Shown: positions 1-11,200, numbered from the stretch's first letter. The stretch is 64,000 nucleotides of DNA from Lamellibrachia satsuma (GCA_033239005.1 BSQZ01000034.1:4850001-4914000), one strand, 5' to 3'. Program-made: numbers and translations. The notes: a model not told the origin generated them from the letters alone.

Positions 1-221
1 CTGTTGACATAAACAATCAAAAGAGGAAACAATTAACTGTATTGGATATTACATCACAAACAGGCGACATTTTCACAACACTTTAATAATTAATAAACCA
101 CTAACATCGCCATTTGAACGAAACTAATGGAAATTAAAACATGATAAGATTAATGAATACGTTTATAACCCAACAGCGTCCTCCGCAGCGAATTGTCTGA
201 CTCACTGAAAACTGGCTTATA
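1..221. other. AT-rich DNA and putative promoter of repeat-protein copy A
   Basis: No ORF. A TATA-like element (tttata, 162-167) lies about 60 bases before the ATG at 228. The stretch around positions 126-140 and the bases just before the ATG resemble the upstream region of the related gene on the minus strand near 33480-33600, so the two loci share promoter-proximal sequence as well as coding sequence. Confidence 0.35.
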
Positions 222-227
222 TTGACC

Positions 228-629
228 ATGATCATGGCTTGTTCGAATTTGTCCACGACGACACTGGTTGGGAGAATGCTGCTGCTCTATCTGATGATTG
301 CCGCCGTGTACACTGCCCAAGGCCCTGGCTCACACACCACAGCGTACGCTGCCCAAGGCTCTGGCTCACACACCACAGTATACGCTGCCCATGACCCTGT
401 TTCATCCTTTCTTCAGCACAGTAAGTACAAACACAGTGGTATGTCTGACACGCATCACAAAGGAGGCTTGTCACTGTTACTAGTAAACATTTTTCATATT
501 GTACTTTCACATATTATTATAAGGAATGCAAAAGGGTACAAACGTGCGCATTACATGCTATGGCTAGAATGGGATGCACCTTGGGTTGGTGGGAAAGTTC
601 ATCTAGTGATGGAAGGAGGGAACAACTAG
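228..629 (+). CDS. Secreted 11-residue-repeat protein, copy A (first exon or truncated gene)
   Basis: The ORF opens with ATG at 228 or 234. A short Ser/Thr-rich leader (LSTTTLVGRM) is followed by a hydrophobic run (LLLYLMIAAVYTA) that looks like a signal peptide or anchor. Then come about three 11-residue repeats of the form Y-A-A-Q-G-P-G-S-H-T-T, encoded by a 33-bp DNA unit (about 310-400). After the repeats (past about residue 65) the sequence is not repetitive and may be read-through into an intron, so the true end is uncertain. The minus-strand ORF at 32975-33478 has the same leader, hydrophobic segment and repeat unit, so they are paralogues. I do not recognise the family; function is unknown. 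A secreted repetitive structural or effector protein would fit but is only a guess. Confidence 0.4.
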   Translation: MIMACSNLSTTTLVGRMLLLYLMIAAVYTAQGPGSHTTAYAAQGSGSHTTVYAAHDPVSSFLQHSKYKHSGMSDTHHKGGLSLLLVNIFHIVLSHIIIRNAKGYKRAHYMLWLEWDAPWVGGKVHLVMEGGNN

Positions 630-1015
630 GTAGGACTGGTGGGAAAGTTATTATAGGAATTTTACGAAGGAGAAACTAGGATTGGGAGGAGGAAGTCCCC
701 ATCACATTGAAATCATGGGAAATAAATCCCTAAAAAAATTAATACACAATTATTCCAAATTGCATTTCCATTTTAAATCGTTGCCGGTCCTTGTTGTAAT
801 GATGACTTTTGCGCGTCCCCATTTACGGTGAGGCATAATTATTCCTGTTTGTTGTACATTTGGGCTCAGGTTCCTGGTGACATAGGCGCTAATGGAGTTA
901 ATCATTACTATTATTATTATTGTAGTTATTGCTATTATTATTATTATTGTTGTTGTTGTTATTATTATTATTGTAGTTATAGTTAGTATTATTATTAGTA
1001 GTATTAATAATAATA

Positions 1016-1237
<222 letters not shown>

Positions 1238-2640
1238 CTAGTAGGAGGGTTCTACTAGGGCTGGTTGGAAGGTGTTATTAGAGCTGGTAGTAGGGTGCTA
1301 CTGGTGCATTTAGGAAGGAGTTACTAAGATTGGTAGATGATAGTTATTATGACTGGTATGACTAGATATGATAGGATGTTACTACTAGGGCTGGTAAGGG
1401 GGTGTTGCTGAAGCAGGTAGGATGGTACTTTTTATAAAGGGTAGGATTGTGTTACTAGGGCTTGTACGAAGGTGTTACTAAACCTAGCAGGATATTGTTC
1501 GTAGCGACTATGGAACGTTGCTACCAGTTCTGGTTGGATTATGTCTCTAGGGCTGGAACTAAAGTGGTTGTAGAGCTGGTAGCAGTGTGTTCCTAGGGTT
1601 TGTATGACGATGCTAGGACGGGCTGGCAGGAGTATGATACTTGGAATTGTATTATTGTGTACTAAAACTAATAGGAAGCCCGAAGCCAGGGAGGGTTCAG
1701 GAGGTTCAAATGAACCTTTTTTTGTATACCCCTCTTTTCCAAACATATGAACCCCCTTTTTAAATGTCAACCCTTATTATGAAACCCCCCCAAAAATTTT
1801 AACATTCAATAATATGAACATAAAAATATGATTTTCATATTACTGGTGGGTTCATGTTTTTAAAAACGGGGTTCACGAGGAGACAGGAGGTTTCATGCTT
1901 TTGAGAACGGGGGTTCATGTTTTTGAAAATAATCTTCATATTATTGGAGGTTCGTGATAGGGGTTCACACTTTGAGGAGGGGGTTCACATTTTTCGAAAA
2001 GGGGTTCACATTTTTAAATAAAATTATCTTCATATTATTGGGGGGTTCATACTTTTGAGACGGCTTGTAGGAGGGTGCTACTGGTTCTGGTAGGAAGGTG
2101 TTTATACGCCTGGTAGATGGTTTTGTTAGCGCTTGCAAGAGGGGTTTATTTGGTTTTGTAAAAGGGTGTTGCTATGGGTGGAAGGAGAGTTTTTAATATA
2201 ACTTAATATAAAATGTGGCTATGGTTGTTCGGGGGAAACTGCTGGGGTTGGGAAGAGCGTGTTGGTAGGCCTAGTTTGAGGTTGGAAGTATGTCTCGTAG
2301 AACAGTCTCTAGGGCTGGTAGGAGGGAGCAACTAGGGCTGGTGGGACGGTGTTGCTAGTTATGTTAAAAGGGTGATAATAGAGGTGGTAGTAGGGAGTTA
2401 CTAGGGAAGACGGCGGTGTGCTATTTGGGCTGACAGGAAGGTGGTACTAGTATGGTTCTAGGGCTGAGTAGTAGAAATAGTACTAGTAGGATGGCGCTAT
2501 TAGGGCTGTTAGGAGATTGCTACTAAGGCTGCTGGGATGTTGTTTCCAAGGCTGGCAGGAGTGTGCTACTAGGGCTAGTACGAAGGTGTTGTTTGGCCTG
2601 GTGGGATGGTATTGCTGGTGCGGTGGTCTGCAAGCTTTGT
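1238..2640. repeat. Degenerate minisatellites (GGGCTGGTAGGA-type and GGGGTTCA-type)
   Basis: No credible gene. About 1238-1640 and 2056-2620 consist of diverged copies of a roughly 20-35 bp unit built on gttactagggctggtaggag. Between them, about 1690-2056 holds a different family built on ggggttcacatttttgaaaa, with reverse-complement forms (tgaacccc) at its left edge. The second family looks inserted into the first. Confidence 0.6.
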
Positions 2641-2643
2641 AGA

Positions 2644-4165
2644 TAGAACACAAATAGCAAGTATGTTATTGTCAAAATTAATTAAAACCTAAATAATTCA
2701 GTTATTTGATTATAAAATATTATTTTGAAGAAAAAAAACAGCCTTTCTCAAAACTAACATACAAAGGTGAAAACACCTTAAGCAACCCTACCCTATCACA
2801 TTCTAAATTCTGTGCCGGCGCCATCCAAACGGCAGGTAAAGGTCACTAGGCGTGTATTATACGGAAGTTGTAACAATAGGTTCCGGGTGTGAGAAATCAT
2901 GGGCTGAAGTTCAGACGGACAGTTTTGGTTTTTAGTGTAGGGGAGAGGTAGTGTTTATATATATATTAAATAATATATTCAGGCTTACGAAATAAAATTA
3001 GAAAGGGAAGCAAATTTCGATGAAGCTGTTTGGTGCAATATAGTTATATGAAATTCAATATTAACTATTGGATTAATTTACCGAAGTCCAAACATAAACG
3101 AAGAGTATAACAGAACAAATACAAAATGCTATAAAGTAAGTGTGGAAAAGGGAATGTATCATAATCGTAGATTTTATCCACGGACTCAAACAATGGAACA
3201 TCTAGAGAGTACAGCGGGTGAGGAACAACATTATCTACTGTTGATTCAGCAAGTATTCCTTACCTGACACGTGCTAGAACCAACCAGGGGAGAGAATGTA
3301 TTAGATTGACTTTTGTCTTTTCAATAATGCACGAGCCATTGGGAAACAGATAACATCAGCAAATACATTTTGACATCAAGCTAAAATAAGAAATTACAAA
3401 TACAAAATACAGGATAAACTTCAAAAAAGGTAAATGTAAAGATGTGAGAAAGTACATAGCAAAGCTAGATAGCATTAACATGCTGATAAATAAGATTATA
3501 ATTGAATGTTAGAATATTCTGAAATATGAACTTGAGAATGTCATTGATAATTGTTTTTTTCTATGAAAAAAAGAAAACGGTCTACAAAGAAGCAATTGTC
3601 AAAATAAGTTATTAAAAATAGCGTAAAAGCAAACTATGTGGATGGTTTATAGGCGTACCAGAAATGATGACGATTTCACAAATTACAAAAATACACTTTA
3701 TGGAGCTATGAACGAAATTAGACAATCTAAAAAAGCTCTGGGCAAAAATTAGCATATAACATAAAACATGACAGCAAAAGTGTGTATGCATATATTAGGA
3801 CTAAACAAAACGTACGATACAAAGTTGGACCACTAGAAACCATTGGTGGAAATGGTGCTGGCGGAAGACATACATGGATACATCAGTTATGTGTATACTA
3901 GAAAAGATATTAGTTCATTACCAGTTCCAGATGCTAAATTTCAGGCGGGTAAATCGGACTATTTAGTGCTCTTAATTGTAACTCCAGTAAAGGTAGCTAA
4001 GAAAATAAAAGCGCCACATTACATATTACTACTTAACTTAAAATCCCTGGTATCAAGGATTGTATAATCGACTTGATAAAACAGTGTTGGATTGCAGCTT
4101 CAAATGGTAATACAATTCTTGGGTTCATTGGAAGAAAATAACATACAAGGATAATACTCTGCGTC
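2644..4165 (+). mobile_element. CR1-type LINE, internally deleted and decayed
   Basis: The first 300 bases match the 5' part of the fuller copy at 44532 (same order of blocks, including ccgtccaaacggcag and the ccgggtgtgagaa block). Around 3840-4060 a fragment of the region before the reverse transcriptase is readable (EDIS...LPVPDAKF), and 4060-4150 jumps to a later RT-domain segment (IAASNGNTILGF in broken frame), so the middle is deleted. Stops and frameshifts throughout show it is dead. Confidence 0.65.
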
Positions 4166-4169
4166 TCAT

Positions 4170-6060
4170 CAATGTATGGCCATCTCCTCATGTTGGTCTT
4201 TCCTCGGCCAACTCCGTTACGTAGACGGTTGATTGAACGCCACCATAGCTATAGTCAGACCCTGCAGGTAGAGATTCAGTCGGTTGCAATCCCGTTTTGA
4301 TGGCTGTCAATGTTTCTTGCATTCATGTTTCCCACATATCCAGTCTGGTGCTGCTGGCGATGAGATTAGCTGTTTTGAAGAGTTCAGGAAAACTTTGATT
4401 TTAATCGGCTTATAACATATATGTAGTAGTATAATTGGTGTTTGTTATATGCCGTTTGTCTTGATCTTTCTGTGAAATTTGCAACAGTCCGCCTAATGCC
4501 CGGTGGGGCTATTCCAGACAGTAGATGCAGGCTGTCTATGTTGGTAGGTTTCATGGAACTCGTTATGATGAAGCAGCAATCATGTAGGGCAGGGTTAAGC
4601 TTTTTTGCATGTTCAAATTGCCCTTACAGCACATGCACATTCGGCAACATAATAGTAAAGGGCAAGGTCGCTGGACCTTAGCGTTGGTTATCTGCTTCCC
4701 AATTTAGAGTTGGCAAGTTTGCGGATGATGTTGTTTCGTGCATTCAACTTCTTTTTGGAGTTACATGTGTGTGTTTTGTATGACAGTGTTCTGTCAGGAT
4801 GGACACCATTGCGTTACTGCTTCCTTCGCGCTCAGCGGCTCTGTTCATCATATGGAAAGCACACACCTGGTTCTTGGATGTGTTTGCCCTTAGGTTATTC
4901 AGCTTGCAGTATGTTGTCATGGTTATTAACGCTGACGTAAATGCTGCTTCATAAATGAAGCTGCGAGTTTCGAGGTGAATAAATTTATAATGTATTTATA
5001 TGTTGAACAACAATGACGCCAGTATACTTCCCGGAGGTAGCCCATTTCGAAGTCTTCGCCATCTGCCCTATTACCATCCAGTACTGCAAAAAAACTGTTG
5101 GTTTGAAGCATATTGCATAAGAAGTCGGTCAGATGAAGGTCGCCAGTCATTTCCAGCACTTTGGCGAGGATGCGTGGGTGATGGTGTCGTGTGCTGCCGA
5201 TAGGTCGACGAAGAAAGCCCCGGTGATTAGTTCTCTTTCAAAGCCATCTTCGATGTGTTCGGTCAGATTGAGCAGCTGGTCCGTGAACGATGAATATATA
5301 TATATATATATATATATGTACAGACATAAAACATAGAGTATATGTATACATCAGAGCATCAGTGACATACTACATATATAGTGTTGTAGTGCTACTTTGC
5401 CCTTCGTGGATCGTTGCAAATTTTCGTATCGTTGTCAAGTCTTCTTGCTACTGCGTGTCATGTCCATATATTCAAATAGAGTCCGCCATGCTTTACGGCG
5501 TTTCTCTGAGATAGTATTCATCAGCTCCTCTCCCGCATCGGTGGTATCCTCAGCATAGGGGTCTGATTCAAAATGATGCATATATTTTTCATATATTCAG
5601 ACCACGGACGTAGTTTCTCCTACATCCGCGACGGGTGTTCTCCCTTGCAGTCCTTCGTACGGCATCTACGAACTAGCTGTAGCTTTCTGCTGTCGGTTTT
5701 ATGCATTTAATGTATGCATCTAGGTGTTGCGCATAACCGTGCCAGTTTGACTGTTTGAGGTTGAACCGTCGACGGAATGAAACATTTTGAGGGGTGATCA
5801 CTGCGTTCATGTGTAGGCCAATGGGTCTACGTTGGGATTGTGGAATTGGATCCATCACAATCTTGTTGCAGCATCCTGCCATCCGGCTGGTAACACAGAT
5901 GAGGTATGGGATATCACCTCTCCACCTTCGACAACTGCTGTAGTGGCTGGGAAGTTTGGGGCGTCAATCAGGCTGAGGCATTGAGCCTCTGCCCAATCAT
6001 CTACCAATTTTCTGTCATTTTTCGTTGTCGTGTATCCCCACTGTGCACTGCGCTGGCCGT
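4170..6060 (-). mobile_element. Jockey/CR1-group LINE fragment (endonuclease end and reverse transcriptase)
   Basis: Minus-strand frames carry LINE hallmarks in order: an endonuclease-RT linker segment near 5880-5680 (FRRRFNLKQSNWHGY), then RT pieces near 5250-5000 (a VDLSAAHDT block and a broken-frame RLRNGLPPGSILASLLFN block, the usual 'NGVPQGSVLAPLLFN' motif), and C-terminal pieces down to 4170. Multiple stops and frame changes occur. An AT microsatellite and unrelated bases (about 5290-5390) interrupt the RT. Assigned to the jockey/CR1 group by motif only. Confidence 0.6.
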
Positions 6061-6279
6061 TAGATTGTCTAATTTACAATCTGTATTTTTGGGTAATCAT
6101 TCAGAGTATGTTGTCAATTAGGCTATGATACGACTCAAACCCTTTGATGCATGGGGCCTTTTTCCTCTTTCAGTTTTGATGATTTTTGGTATTTGTACTT
6201 GATTTTAGCCAAATAAACCTAAAATCATGACATTTTTAGTATATGCCCGAAGATTTTGGAGACTTGTTTAGGTCACATA
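6061..6279. other. No gene seen; flank of the piggyBac remnant
   Basis: AT-rich, with no readable ORF or clear repeat apart from the palindrome ggtcacatatgtgacc at 6271-6286, which begins the shared end sequence of the piggyBac-like element. Confidence 0.4.
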
Positions 6280-8675
6280 TGTGACCCTTAAGCACACGGG
6301 GCGCTTGAAGACCAACAAATTACTATAAAACCAGACTTGCAAAAGAATGCTAAAACTACTTTATTTCTGTACCTAACATAACATACAAACTGTTTTCTAA
6401 CTCTTTGGTTCTCTAAATTTATTTGTCATGGATATACAACACTTACTTATGCAGCAGTTGACCCACAGAAATGAGCAACATTTTCTATGATCAGTTCATT
6501 TGTCAGCAATTCATCAGCCAGCAGTTCATTAGTCAGCTGAATTTGTACTGAAATTTACTCTGTCAGATGATAATTCAGGAAGCAATCAGTTACACCATCA
6601 ATGCAGAGATAAACCTTGCACTTTATGCAAAAAAACCTGCTTCGGCGCTTGCAGTTTGGAAACTAGCACTTCTTGGGGACTTTTGCAACTTTCTTTGGCA
6701 AGTGGTTCACACCATCAATGGTTTGGTAAATGCCTAGCACTGCGAACATCTTGAAGAATCTGATCCATGTGTTCTCTTAGCATAGGCTGTGGATTTGGAT
6801 CTCCCTGGACCAGACACTGAGCAATGGCCAGCTTGAATTTGTAGTATTTTGATATTTCTCCTTTCACTGCCTTGTCAAGATGCCATGCATTTGAGCAACA
6901 GAGATCAACCATGTGGAAAATCAGGCGTCTGTACCATTTCTTGCTTTTCATTCTGATGCGGTACAAAGAAAGCATCATGTCACACTTATCAACTCCCCCA
7001 TACTCTTGTTGTATGCCTTGATGAGGGAAGGACACTCAACATTTACATATTCCTTGGCCTTTTGATCATATCGGCGGACTAGCTGTGTAGGGAGGACAGA
7101 ACACTTGTTTGAACCCACACAAACTACCTTGTTATCATACCATGTACACACAATAATCCCATATGCTGTCCTATAATCATAGGAACCCCTGCCCTTCCTC
7201 CTGAACTCTTTTTCAGACAAGGTGGACCATTGCCGACGCCGGGTCTTGCGAATAGTGCAAGTTGCATGGTAACCCTTTTTCTTCAGTTCAAGAAGGAGAT
7301 CAGGGGAGGCAAAGTAATTATCAAAATAAATGTGTTTTCCCTTAGGCAAATGGCTGACAAAATTCAGGACAACTTTACCGCTTTTTCCAATGCCCTCCTC
7401 CAAATCTAGCTGACCTTGCACAAGGTTATCCCCCTGAATATAAAATGTAAGCATGTACCCGGACTGGCCAGCTGAGCCCTAAATTTTGTATCCCCATATG
7501 TTTGGTTTTTTTCCATGTACGTTTTCAACGAGTGATGACCTTTGAATGGGACTATCTTTTCATCAACAGACATATGCTGTTCAGGTTCTGCACATTTTGC
7601 AAAGTTTTCATTCATGATATTCAGAAGAGGACGCACCTTGTGCAGTCTATCATATCCTGGTTCATTCCTGTTCTTCGTCAACCCTTTATCTGATGCATGC
7701 AATGTTGACAGGATTTCTTCAAATCTATTGACAGGCATGACATCAGCAACAAAAGACTGCCTTGTTGCTGATGCCCAGTAATCTCTCCTACACGGCATGT
7801 GGAAGATGGACATGTACATGACTATACCCAAAACCTTTCTTATTTCGTGTTCTGTCACTGCACGCATTTTGTTCTTTTTCTCTACACTCCTGAATCTGTT
7901 TGACTCCAACACAAGGATTTCAATTGTCTCTTTACCAAAGAGTGCCATAAAGAAATCAATTTCTGTTTTGAGATTGGCGACTTCTCCTGTTGGTGTGAGG
8001 ACATTCTCTGGCAAATCCCCGGGGTTTGACAGGTTGGCTTCTTCCCATTTCCACTCCTTCCTGAAAAAATATTGAACAGGAGATCAGAATATAATGTGAA
8101 ATATATATGACAGAGTGCATACTCATCATACACATGTACAAATTAAAAAGAGTAACAAAGGTGTTACTTACTTCTTTTTTGATTTCTTGTCCTTTTTCGG
8201 AGGAGGCGCTGCAACGTTAGCTGCGTCATCTGACTCGTCATCAGTTTCAACTTCAGTCGCCTGGTCATTGTCACTTGCTTCATTATCCAAAATCATCTTC
8301 ACCGTTGCTGTCTGAACCACTGTACACGTAATTTTGATCCATGTCCTCATCGTCTAGTAATTCTTCATCTGATATGTCTGCCCCTGAATCCAAGCGGTCA
8401 TCGTCACTGCCAGACGGTATGCCGTCGTCATCGTCGTTACAAATAGCGTTCACCACATCTTCAGCTGTGAATAGTCTCCCACTATGCCTGAAATACAAAG
8501 GTTTATCTGTGAAAATGTATTCCTTACAATGTTAGATAATTTCATTAAATATTATTAGATTGATCACAAAACATCACTACAACAGTGTATTCCATTAGTG
8601 CTCCTAATGCATAGATGTTACATATGTAACCTTTCAGTAAAACGCTCAGGTGCATATGGGTCACATATGTGAGGT
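6271..8675 (-). mobile_element. piggyBac-superfamily DNA transposon remnant
   Basis: The span is set by a broken piggyBac transposase and by similar sequences at its edges: ggtcacatatgtgaccc at 6271-6287 and gggtcacatatgtgagg at 8658-8674. A TTAA sits at 6288-6291 next to the left block, but no matching TTAA is seen on the right, so exact ends are unresolved. The element is clearly inactive. Confidence 0.6.
6715..8487 (-). pseudogene. piggyBac transposase, multiply disrupted, with one intron
   Basis: Homologous to PGBD-type transposases that cut and paste at TTAA. All three catalytic aspartates are visible: SVDEKIVPFKG, YFDNYFASPDLL and GGVDKCDMM. The N-terminal exon (about 8487-8172) is strongly acidic (EELLDDEDMD) and ends in a Lys-rich stretch. 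A GT-AG intron (8061-8171, 111 nt) joins it in phase to the conserved body. Damage: a frameshift near 8290, one near 7510, an in-frame TAG at 7479-7481, and a one-base deletion near 7005 just before the third aspartate. The first exon may start further upstream because a splice acceptor (ttgtatttcag) precedes 8487. Confidence 0.8.
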
Positions 8676-8850
8676 TGTCATAAAAGTGCCTTCAATTATA
8701 TCAGTATCATATTTTCAACATATTTGATGGTTTCTACATGTTCTATGTGGTCATATATATCAGTATATACTATTCCTGGGGGTTACATGTGCCCATACTT
8801 GTATGGATAATGCATACGTAGGTAAGCACATGCACACGTACATACATAGC
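8676..8850. other. No gene seen; left flank of Polinton
   Basis: AT-rich, low-GC DNA without recognisable features, contrasting sharply with the GC/CpG-rich Polinton that starts at 8857. Confidence 0.5.
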
Positions 8851-8856
8851 CACACG
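8851..8856. repeat. Target-site duplication, left copy
   Basis: cacacg directly abuts the left end of the Polinton and is repeated exactly at 26034-26039. Six bases is the duplication length known for Polinton integrases. Confidence 0.95.
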
Positions 8857-8981
8857 AGTAGTAGGTATTAGCTTTTCAATCCTCACTTTTATCATCATCC
8901 GGTTGCGGTTGCGCGCGCAGCCGGATGTACATAGCGCCATCTAGCGATTGATGCACGCCACACGCGTGCAACCCCCTAGCG
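8857..8981. repeat. Polinton left terminal inverted repeat
   Basis: 125 bp, reverse-complementary to 25909-26033 with two mismatches (tcatcatc against tcaccatc, and cacgcc against cacacc). It ends at ctagcg, after which the two sides diverge. It contains the near-palindrome ccggttgcggttgcgcgcgc and the motif tagcgattgatgc. Confidence 0.95.
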
Positions 8982-9402
8982 GGTATTATAGCAACTGATG
9001 TGTGCAAGCGCACGTGCGCACGCGTGCGTGCGTGTGTGTGCGGTCTTCTGGATAACACGTGCGCTCTTTAGCGACTGCGACTGAATGACGAATGGGGAGA
9101 TTTTTCGGGTAACAGGGTGCGCTCTCTAGCGACTGCGACTGAATGACGGGCGGGTTGGTGGACTGACGGGCGGGGACACCTAACGGACTCATGTTTTTGA
9201 CCTAGTAAGGAGACGAACAAAAGCGTACGGTGCACACGTATTTTATTGAATAAAACAAAGCGGTAGCGATACAATCGTAACGACAACAGTACAAGCGTGT
9301 TCGAATGAATACAACGGGTATGATGACGATGAGTTGACTTGCGGATGTCGACCATCGAGCCAGAGGTCGCGAACTTACGGGTGTCTCCACCTCGCCAGAG
9401 GT
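8982..9402. other. Left subterminal non-coding region with direct repeat and poly(A) signal
   Basis: No gene. A CA/CG alternating stretch at about 9000-9042 is followed by a direct repeat: 9059-9097 and 9117-9155 share gctctntagcgactgcgac followed by tgaatgacg. The core tagcga also occurs in the TIR (tagcgattg), so it may be a repeated binding site near the replication origin (inference). On the minus strand AATAAA at 9242-9247, about 155 bases past the protease stop, probably ends the leftward transcripts. Confidence 0.55.
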
Positions 9403-9882
9403 TCAGTACGATGTGCGATAGTATGGTGTACCCTTTTTTAGTAGGTTAATCCAATCGAACACACGACAATCGTTAGCGACCAGATCAGTTCGGAATGCGT
9501 TTACGAAAGTTCTCATAGGAGCGCCGTTACATCGAAACATTATATAAGTCACACAATATTGTCCGCAAACGTTAGACAGTGGACTCTGAAGTCTCTTGCT
9601 ATTATGAGTCCACTCGGAACAGTGTTTGTTCAAGAAGGCACTGAACACGGCGTGAAGGGGCGGTAGACCGTACGAACAGAAGTATTCGCCGCGTCCGTCG
9701 GAGGATAGGTACAGTGCTATCCAATGTTCGCCCGGTTCGTCGCCGTCGTCGGTGTTGCACACGAAGGCGATCGGCAAAGCGTCTATTGTTTTAGGCAGTC
9801 CGTCTTTGGGTACAACGCCGCCAAAGACGGACGCGGTGTTCGGATCCATCGCCAGTAGACGAGCGATCTGCAGGGTGTCCAT
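9403..9882 (-). CDS. Adenain-like maturation cysteine protease (PRO), 159 aa
   Basis: Member of the adenovirus-protease/Ulp1 fold used by Polintons and adenoviruses to process virion proteins. His is at residue 53 (GEHWIALYL), the oxyanion Gln at about 99 (KRLQSPLS) and the nucleophilic Cys at 106 (NVCGQYC). The position after GEYF, where I expect the catalytic acid (family form about YFDSYGLPP), is Cys69 (GEYFCSYGLPP); other acids nearby (Asp62, Glu66) might compensate. The length is usual for the family. The start codon lies one base after the capsid gene's TGA (tgagatg), implying translational or transcriptional coupling. It is the leftmost gene, with a poly(A) signal downstream at 9242. 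Confidence 0.85.
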   Translation of the reverse strand: MDTLQIARLLAMDPNTASVFGGVVPKDGLPKTIDALPIAFVCNTDDGDEPGEHWIALYLSSDGRGEYFCSYGLPPLHAVFSAFLNKHCSEWTHNSKRLQSPLSNVCGQYCVTYIMFRCNGAPMRTFVNAFRTDLVANDCRVFDWINLLKKGTPYYRTSY

Positions 9883-9883
9883 C

Positions 9884-11200
9884 TCAGTAGTCGTAGATGA
9901 CGTTGCGATTCTTGTCGATTTCCAGCACGGATTCGAATTCGGCGTAGGCGACGACGTTCACGGTGGTCAGAAGCGCTGCTCGGAAATGAAATTCGATGCG
10001 CAGGTTGCCTTTTTGCACCAGATTGAAGCAGGGACCGTCGCACTGGTCGGGGGTCAGATCGAAACAGAAGAAGGTGTAACCGTCTCGGTAGTCGTCGCGA
10101 GTCAGACCGTTCCCTTCGTCCTGCCAGATCTTGCCGGTCGAGGTGAACAGGCTCGTGTAGCACCTGACGAAGAGGTTGTCCTCGAAGTTGGGCTGGAAGG
10201 GTTTGGAAGGTATCTGACGTCCGTCCACGTACACCGAGTGGAAGCCTATGGCGTTGTTCTTGGCGTGAAATGGGTTTTTATCGTACGCACCGTTGTAGGC
10301 GTCGTTGTCGATGCAGCACAGTACGAGACGTTTTGGCAGCGTGTTGAGGAACAGGTTCTCGTGCGTGTGCGATCGAGCTCCCGCGGGAATGGAGTACACC
10401 TTCATACTGACATTTCGTAACGGATACTTGACCGTACTCTTATCGAGCGCTTTGATGTGAGCCAATTGCACGGCTGGATTGAGGGTGGCCTTCTTGACGA
10501 ACAAGGTTGCATTGGTGATCGTTATCTTGTAATCGGGGGCTGCTCCTCCAGCCATCAACGCAAACGCCGGCTTACTACGCACCAGTCGTATCTTGACGTC
10601 GACTCCGTTGATTAGGAATTTATCCTGTAGAAACATATCCACGTGGAGACGACCCATCATGTCGACCACACGACTGCCTGATATGTATTCTCGTCGAGTC
10701 ACGAACCCGGGGTTAGGATCGACTCCACCCGCCAGATCGACGGCACTCATGCGACTAGCCTTGTCCTTGTACCACAGCTGATTCGTCAGCTGCGTCGACT
10801 TGGCGCCGACTCCGTAAGTCAACAGCGTTTCCACGAAGGCCCTATACGGGTACGTGTTGGTCGACTGGGTCACGAGCGTGCCGTTCAGGAAGACGTCGAC
10901 CTGACTAAACAGCGAATGCAGCCAGTTGTTCACCGGTCCTACGGGTGCAGCCGCGTCGAGATCGGCTCCGTTGGGTTGCGTCACCTTCACCTGCACGTGT
11001 AGCATCGTGTTGGCGAGATCTATGTAATCATCGCCCGAACCTGGGATGGAGAATTCTATCGGACCTCCAGAGTCCAGAGATGCCGTGGGTTGATGTTCCA
11101 CCACGTGACTGGCGATGATGCAGTTCTGAGTGGGAGGTACGGTAAAGAGATCCAGCTCGCTCTTGACTCCCTCACACGACTGTCTATGTACGAATGCCAT
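9884..11200 (-). CDS. Polinton major capsid protein (double jelly-roll), 438 aa
   Basis: Matches the Polinton/adintovirus major capsid protein in length and signature. Near residues 15-60 it has the typical opening (vPPTQNCI, IEFSIPGSGDDYIDL); about residues 90-130 contain NNWLHSLFSQVDVFLNG followed by YPYRAFVETLLTYG, which I regard as the most conserved stretch of the family. The protein should form pseudo-hexameric capsomers from trimers of two jelly rolls (family knowledge). No stops or frameshifts. The start is preceded by a good context (aacaATGG) and by a TATA box at 11280-11286 about 80 bases upstream. It is followed one base later by the protease ORF. Confidence 0.9.
   Translation of the reverse strand: MAFVHRQSCEGVKSELDLFTVPPTQNCIIASHVVEHQPTASLDSGGPIEFSIPGSGDDYIDLANTMLHVQVKVTQPNGADLDAAAPVGPVNNWLHSLFSQVDVFLNGTLVTQSTNTYPYRAFVETLLTYGVGAKSTQLTNQLWYKDKASRMSAVDLAGGVDPNPGFVTRREYISGSRVVDMMGRLHVDMFLQDKFLINGVDVKIRLVRSKPAFALMAGGAAPDYKITITNATLFVKKATLNPAVQLAHIKALDKSTVKYPLRNVSMKVYSIPAGARSHTHENLFLNTLPKRLVLCCIDNDAYNGAYDKNPFHAKNNAIGFHSVYVDGRQIPSKPFQPNFEDNLFVRCYTSLFTSTGKIWQDEGNGLTRDDYRDGYTFFCFDLTPDQCDGPCFNLVQKGNLRIEFHFRAALLTTVNVVAYAEFESVLEIDKNRNVIYDY

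Noticed and set aside
9752..10420. 222-aa plus-strand ORF opposite the capsid gene
   Set aside because: Antisense shadow of a strongly conserved gene; composition follows the complementary codons.
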